Shown: positions 61,345-64,000 of the stretch, in pieces
How the letters are laid out: the number at the start of each line of letters is the position of its first letter
How positions within the stretch are numbered: the first letter of the stretch is position 1
Assembly (NCBI GenBank): GCA_008477525.1
Contig: SPDT01000007.1
Location: 6,874,477 to 6,938,476, forward strand
DNA from: Hypomyces perniciosus
Taxonomy: Eukaryota > Ascomycota > Sordariomycetes > Hypocreales > Hypocreaceae
Reading direction: 5' to 3'
DNA: 64,000 bases
Made by a program: the position numbers and the translations under genes
The notes under the pieces: model-generated
What the model was told of the DNA's origin: nothing
Database searches by the model: none
The model's input: only the letters and a program-made list of their open reading frames with translations

Positions 61345-61350
61345 ATTACA
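61345..61350 (+). repeat. Last bases of E-out 3' LTR
   Basis: ATTACA completes the E-out LTR after A3 and its TSD. The element therefore ends at 61350; the following TTAAG would be its own TSD, with the partner outside the window. Confidence 0.7.
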
Positions 61351-62844
61351 TTAAGGCTTATATAAGTTTTAACTAAATAATAACAGAAATAATATTTTAT
61401 TTTCTTTACTATTTAAACTTTTAAATTGCTAATATTATAAAGGTTAGCTTTTTGATTAATATAGTTATTTATATTTATAAAGGTATAATAGTTTACTTAA
61501 TCCGTAATTATATATTATAACTATTAAAGGTATAGTGTTTAAAATTTACTATTTTCCTTTTATAGTAAAAGTTTTATTATTTACTAGCTAAATAATAGTT
61601 AAGTTATAGATATATAATAAGGATAACTTAAATAAAAAGTATATAATTAAAGTACCTTTATATTATTTATATATAGTTAAAGGAAAAAAGCTCTATATTA
61701 ACTATATATATTATATAATTATATATTAAGGTTATAGCTAAGGTAGTTGTTAATTAAATAAGCAGTTTAATATAAATTGTATTTTTAGATTTAATATAAT
61801 TAGAATTCAAAAAATAGCTTAGCGGAGAAGATATTTAATTACTATTATGAAAGGGCAGGGAAAGTACTTTTAAGAGAGACTTTTTAAAAGCAGGAAAAAT
61901 TAATTTGAAAAAGGGGAGGAAGAGGCGGAGAAAGAGGAAGGGGAGGGAGAGGAAAAGAGAAGAAATATAAGAAAATAGAATAATTAAAGGAAAAGAATAA
62001 GAACTTAAGGGATAGAATAATTTAGGGGAGTTGGTAAAAAATAAATTGGGAAGGGGAGAACTTTAGATAAAAAGATAGGAGAAAAAAATAGTCAAGATCA
62101 TAATAGAAGAATTTCATTAGATAAAGAGTTGTAATTAATAGGAAAGAATTATTAAATAAAAATAAATTATAAAGTGTTTTAAATAATATTTAATGAGGGA
62201 TAAGAATTATTTAGGTTTTAAGGGGCGAAATTAATAATATATAATAATTCAAGTAATATAATATTTATTTATTATTATTTAAAGTTTATTTATATATATT
62301 ATATTATAGTTTTATTATAATTAAATTATATAGATTTATTATAGCCAGCTACTTTATACTTTACTTTAACTATATAATTTAAAAGTTCAGCTATTTATGA
62401 AGGCTATATATACTTTACTAAAACACTATAAAGGTTTTAAAGGGCAAGGGATTATTAAGCGTTATAGTTAAAGTAATATAATATAACTTTAAGAATTATA
62501 TATATCTTCTATAGGGGAGTATATAAATATTAAGTATTAGCAAGGTAATAACTTAAAAGTAACTTATAGTAATATATAGGCCTAGTTATAAACAAAGTAT
62601 CGCTATAGTATACCCTACCTTCAAAACTATTACTACCTACTTTAACCTACCTTTTACCTTTAAAAACTAGGCCTAATTAAATTAAAATACCTCCTATAGC
62701 TGCCTAAACTTTATTACTAGTATTAAGTTATTATATTATAGGATTATGCAATTAAGTTTATTATAGTACTATAAAATAGTAACAATAGTAAATATTTTAT
62801 ATCTTTAAATATAATATGTTTATATTATTAAGCGCTATATAAAA
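61351..62844. other. AT-rich region without recognised gene or element
   Basis: Flank of E-out. It is strongly AT-rich with few CpA, so it is probably also RIP-affected repeat, but I find no match to families A-F, no terminal repeats and no usable frame. A purine-rich patch occurs at about 61885-62060 (GGGGAGGAAGAGGCGG-like), a smaller relative of the large tract to the right. Confidence 0.5.
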
Positions 62845-63807
62845 AGTAAAGGAGGGAAGAAGATAGAGGAATAGATAAAGTAATAACGAAACTAAAGAGG
62901 ATTATGAGCCTTATAGGAAGAAAGTTAAGGAAAGCTGGAAATAACGGGGAAGGGATTATTTACTAGAGGAGGAAAGGGGGGATGTAAAAATAACGGGAGG
63001 AGGGAAAAAAGCAGGAGAGGAAAGGAAAGGAGAGGGTAAATTTCTATGAAAGAGGAAAGGGAAAGATAAAGGAAAAGGCTAGGAAATAAGAGGAGAGAAG
63101 GGACTAAGAGAGGAACGGGAAGGAGAAAGGGCGACGGGACGGGAGAGGGAGAGGATAGGAAAAAGAGGGGGAGAGGAGGAAAAGGAGAGGGCCGGGAAAA
63201 GAAGGAAGGAAGGAGGAAAGAGGAGGACGGGACCGGGAAAGAGGGGGAAGACGCGGGAAAAGAAGGGGAGGAGGAAGGGGACAGGAGGAGGGAGAGGGAG
63301 AAGAGGGGAGGAGGGAGAAGAGGAAGAGGGGAGGGAGAGAAGAGGACGGGAAGAGGGCAAAAGGAAAAAAAAACCGGGGGAGAGGAGAAGACGGGGGAAG
63401 GAGGGAGAGAGGGGAAGGGGGAAGACGAAAGAAGGGCGGGGAAGAGAAAACACACGGGACGGAGAGGGAGAGGAAAGAAAGAACGGGAAAAGGAAGAAAG
63501 AGGGAATGGGAGAAGGCGAGAAGAGAGAGAGGAAGGAGTGAAGAGAAAGGAGAAAAAGAGAAAGAAGAAAGGCACGGGGAAGGGGAAGGGAAAGAAGACA
63601 AGGAGAAGGGAGAAACAGAAACCCGAGGGAGAAAGGGAAAGAGAACGGGAAAGGGGAGAAAGAGAGAGAGGGAGAAAGAAGGGGGAAAAGAGGAAGGGGG
63701 ACGAGGAAAGAAGGGAAGGAACGGGAGAGGAGGTGTAAAAGAGGGAAGAAGAGAAAAGGAGAGAGAAAAGAAAGAAAGAGGGAGGCGAGGGAAGCGGGAG
63801 GAAAAAA
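62845..63807 (+). repeat. Polypurine (GA-rich) tract of nearly 1 kb
   Basis: The plus strand is almost only A and G from about 62990 to 63807, with scattered C (mostly in ACGGGA-like spots) and very few T; the first 150 bases are more mixed. Typical units are GGGAGAGG, AAGGAGG and GAGAGAG, without one fixed period. Because the complementary strand is nearly all C and T it cannot form stop codons, so long frames of Ser/Pro/Leu/Phe appear (e.g. 62925-63575) together with an Arg/Lys/Glu/Gly frame on the plus strand (63538-63738). None is a gene. The tract is much more GC-rich than its surroundings. Confidence 0.9.
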
Positions 63808-64000
63808 ATTCTTAAAGTTTATGTTAAAGATATTTTTAAGATAAATAGTTTTATTTTTCTAATAAAGTGTTTCAGTAAAAAATCAACTTTTTATATAAAA
63901 GGAAAAAGGCTCCTTTAAGTAATGTTTTAGTCTATAGATTTAAACAAAAGCCAGGGAGGTGCCTTTAAAGGTAGGGTTTAGTTTTAAATTAAGACTGAAA
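63808..64000. other. Short AT-rich end of window, no feature
   Basis: Ordinary AT-rich sequence after the purine tract. It contains some CpA/TpG and looks less RIP-eroded, but there is no recognisable motif. Confidence 0.4.

Noticed and set aside
62090..62830. Possible host gene exons between E-out and the purine tract
   Set aside because: Composition is AT-rich with short frames only, and no splice-compatible coding run or protein motif could be read.
62925..63738. Long open frames in the purine tract (216, 165 and 124 codons on the minus strand, 66 codons on the plus strand)
   Set aside because: The pyrimidine-only strand cannot spell stop codons and the purine strand does so rarely; products are low-complexity Ser/Pro/Leu or Arg/Lys/Glu strings in overlapping frames.
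1..64000. CRISPR array, bacterial operon, rRNA or complete tRNA gene
   Set aside because: No spaced short repeats, no bacterial gene structure, and no rRNA or complete tRNA recognised; the sequence is eukaryotic RIP-degraded repeat.

Overview
The window looks like an AT-isochore of a filamentous ascomycete (Pezizomycotina) with a strong repeat-induced point mutation (RIP) footprint. CpA and TpG are rare, TpA is abundant, and nearly every Gln/Trp codon of the old reading frames has become TAA or TAG. Catalytic Asp codons read as Asn, and zinc-knuckle Cys/His codons read as Tyr. I see no intact host gene. Almost everything from position 1 to 61350 is LTR retrotransposon, inserted one inside another. 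I could unpick the nesting because most insertions keep target-site duplications (TSDs) and the window holds paralogous empty sites.

Families (my labels): A = Ty3/gypsy chromovirus, about 6.7 kb, 172-bp LTRs. B = Ty3/gypsy chromovirus, 6.6 kb, 162-bp LTRs that share their outer ends with A. C = about 12.1-kb Ty3/gypsy with about 405-bp LTRs, TTTGTTG/CAACAAA ends and 4-bp TSDs. E = Ty3/gypsy chromovirus with about 400-bp LTRs. There is also a Ty1/copia relic, a 423-bp TRIM (terminal-repeat retrotransposon in miniature), and two unmutated solo LTRs, D (226 bp) and F (580 bp).

Layout. The outermost element is E-out (+ strand; its 5' half lies left of the window). It is split in its reverse transcriptase by C2 (+; enters the window at about 5020 or beyond a copia relic at 1-5019, ends 38900). 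C2 carries the TRIM (5268-5690) and is split by A2 (-; 11440-37530). A2 is split by A1 (+; 12931-19634), a solo C LTR (22397-22801) and C1 (-; 24091-36443); C1 contains solo LTR D (29897-30122). E-out resumes at 38901, carries solo LTR F (38959-39538) and E-in (+; 41063-46410), and finishes with integrase C-terminus, chromodomain and 3' LTR. Element A3 (-; 48032-61339), itself split by B1 (+; 53296-59902), sits a few bases from the end of that LTR. The deepest chain is E-out > C2 > A2 > C1 > D.

From 61351 to about 62830 is AT-rich sequence without a recognisable feature. From about 62845 to 63807 lies an almost pure purine tract of nearly 1 kb, whose pyrimidine strand produces long spurious open frames.

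The most promising observations are the C family (noncanonical LTR ends, 4-bp TSDs, and a roughly 3.7-kb region downstream of integrase), the copia-type TRIM primed by the anticodon half of initiator tRNA-Met, and the paired empty/filled sites and unequal LTR mutation that let RIP be followed in time. All coding calls are degraded pseudogenes; domain edges are hand-read and approximate.
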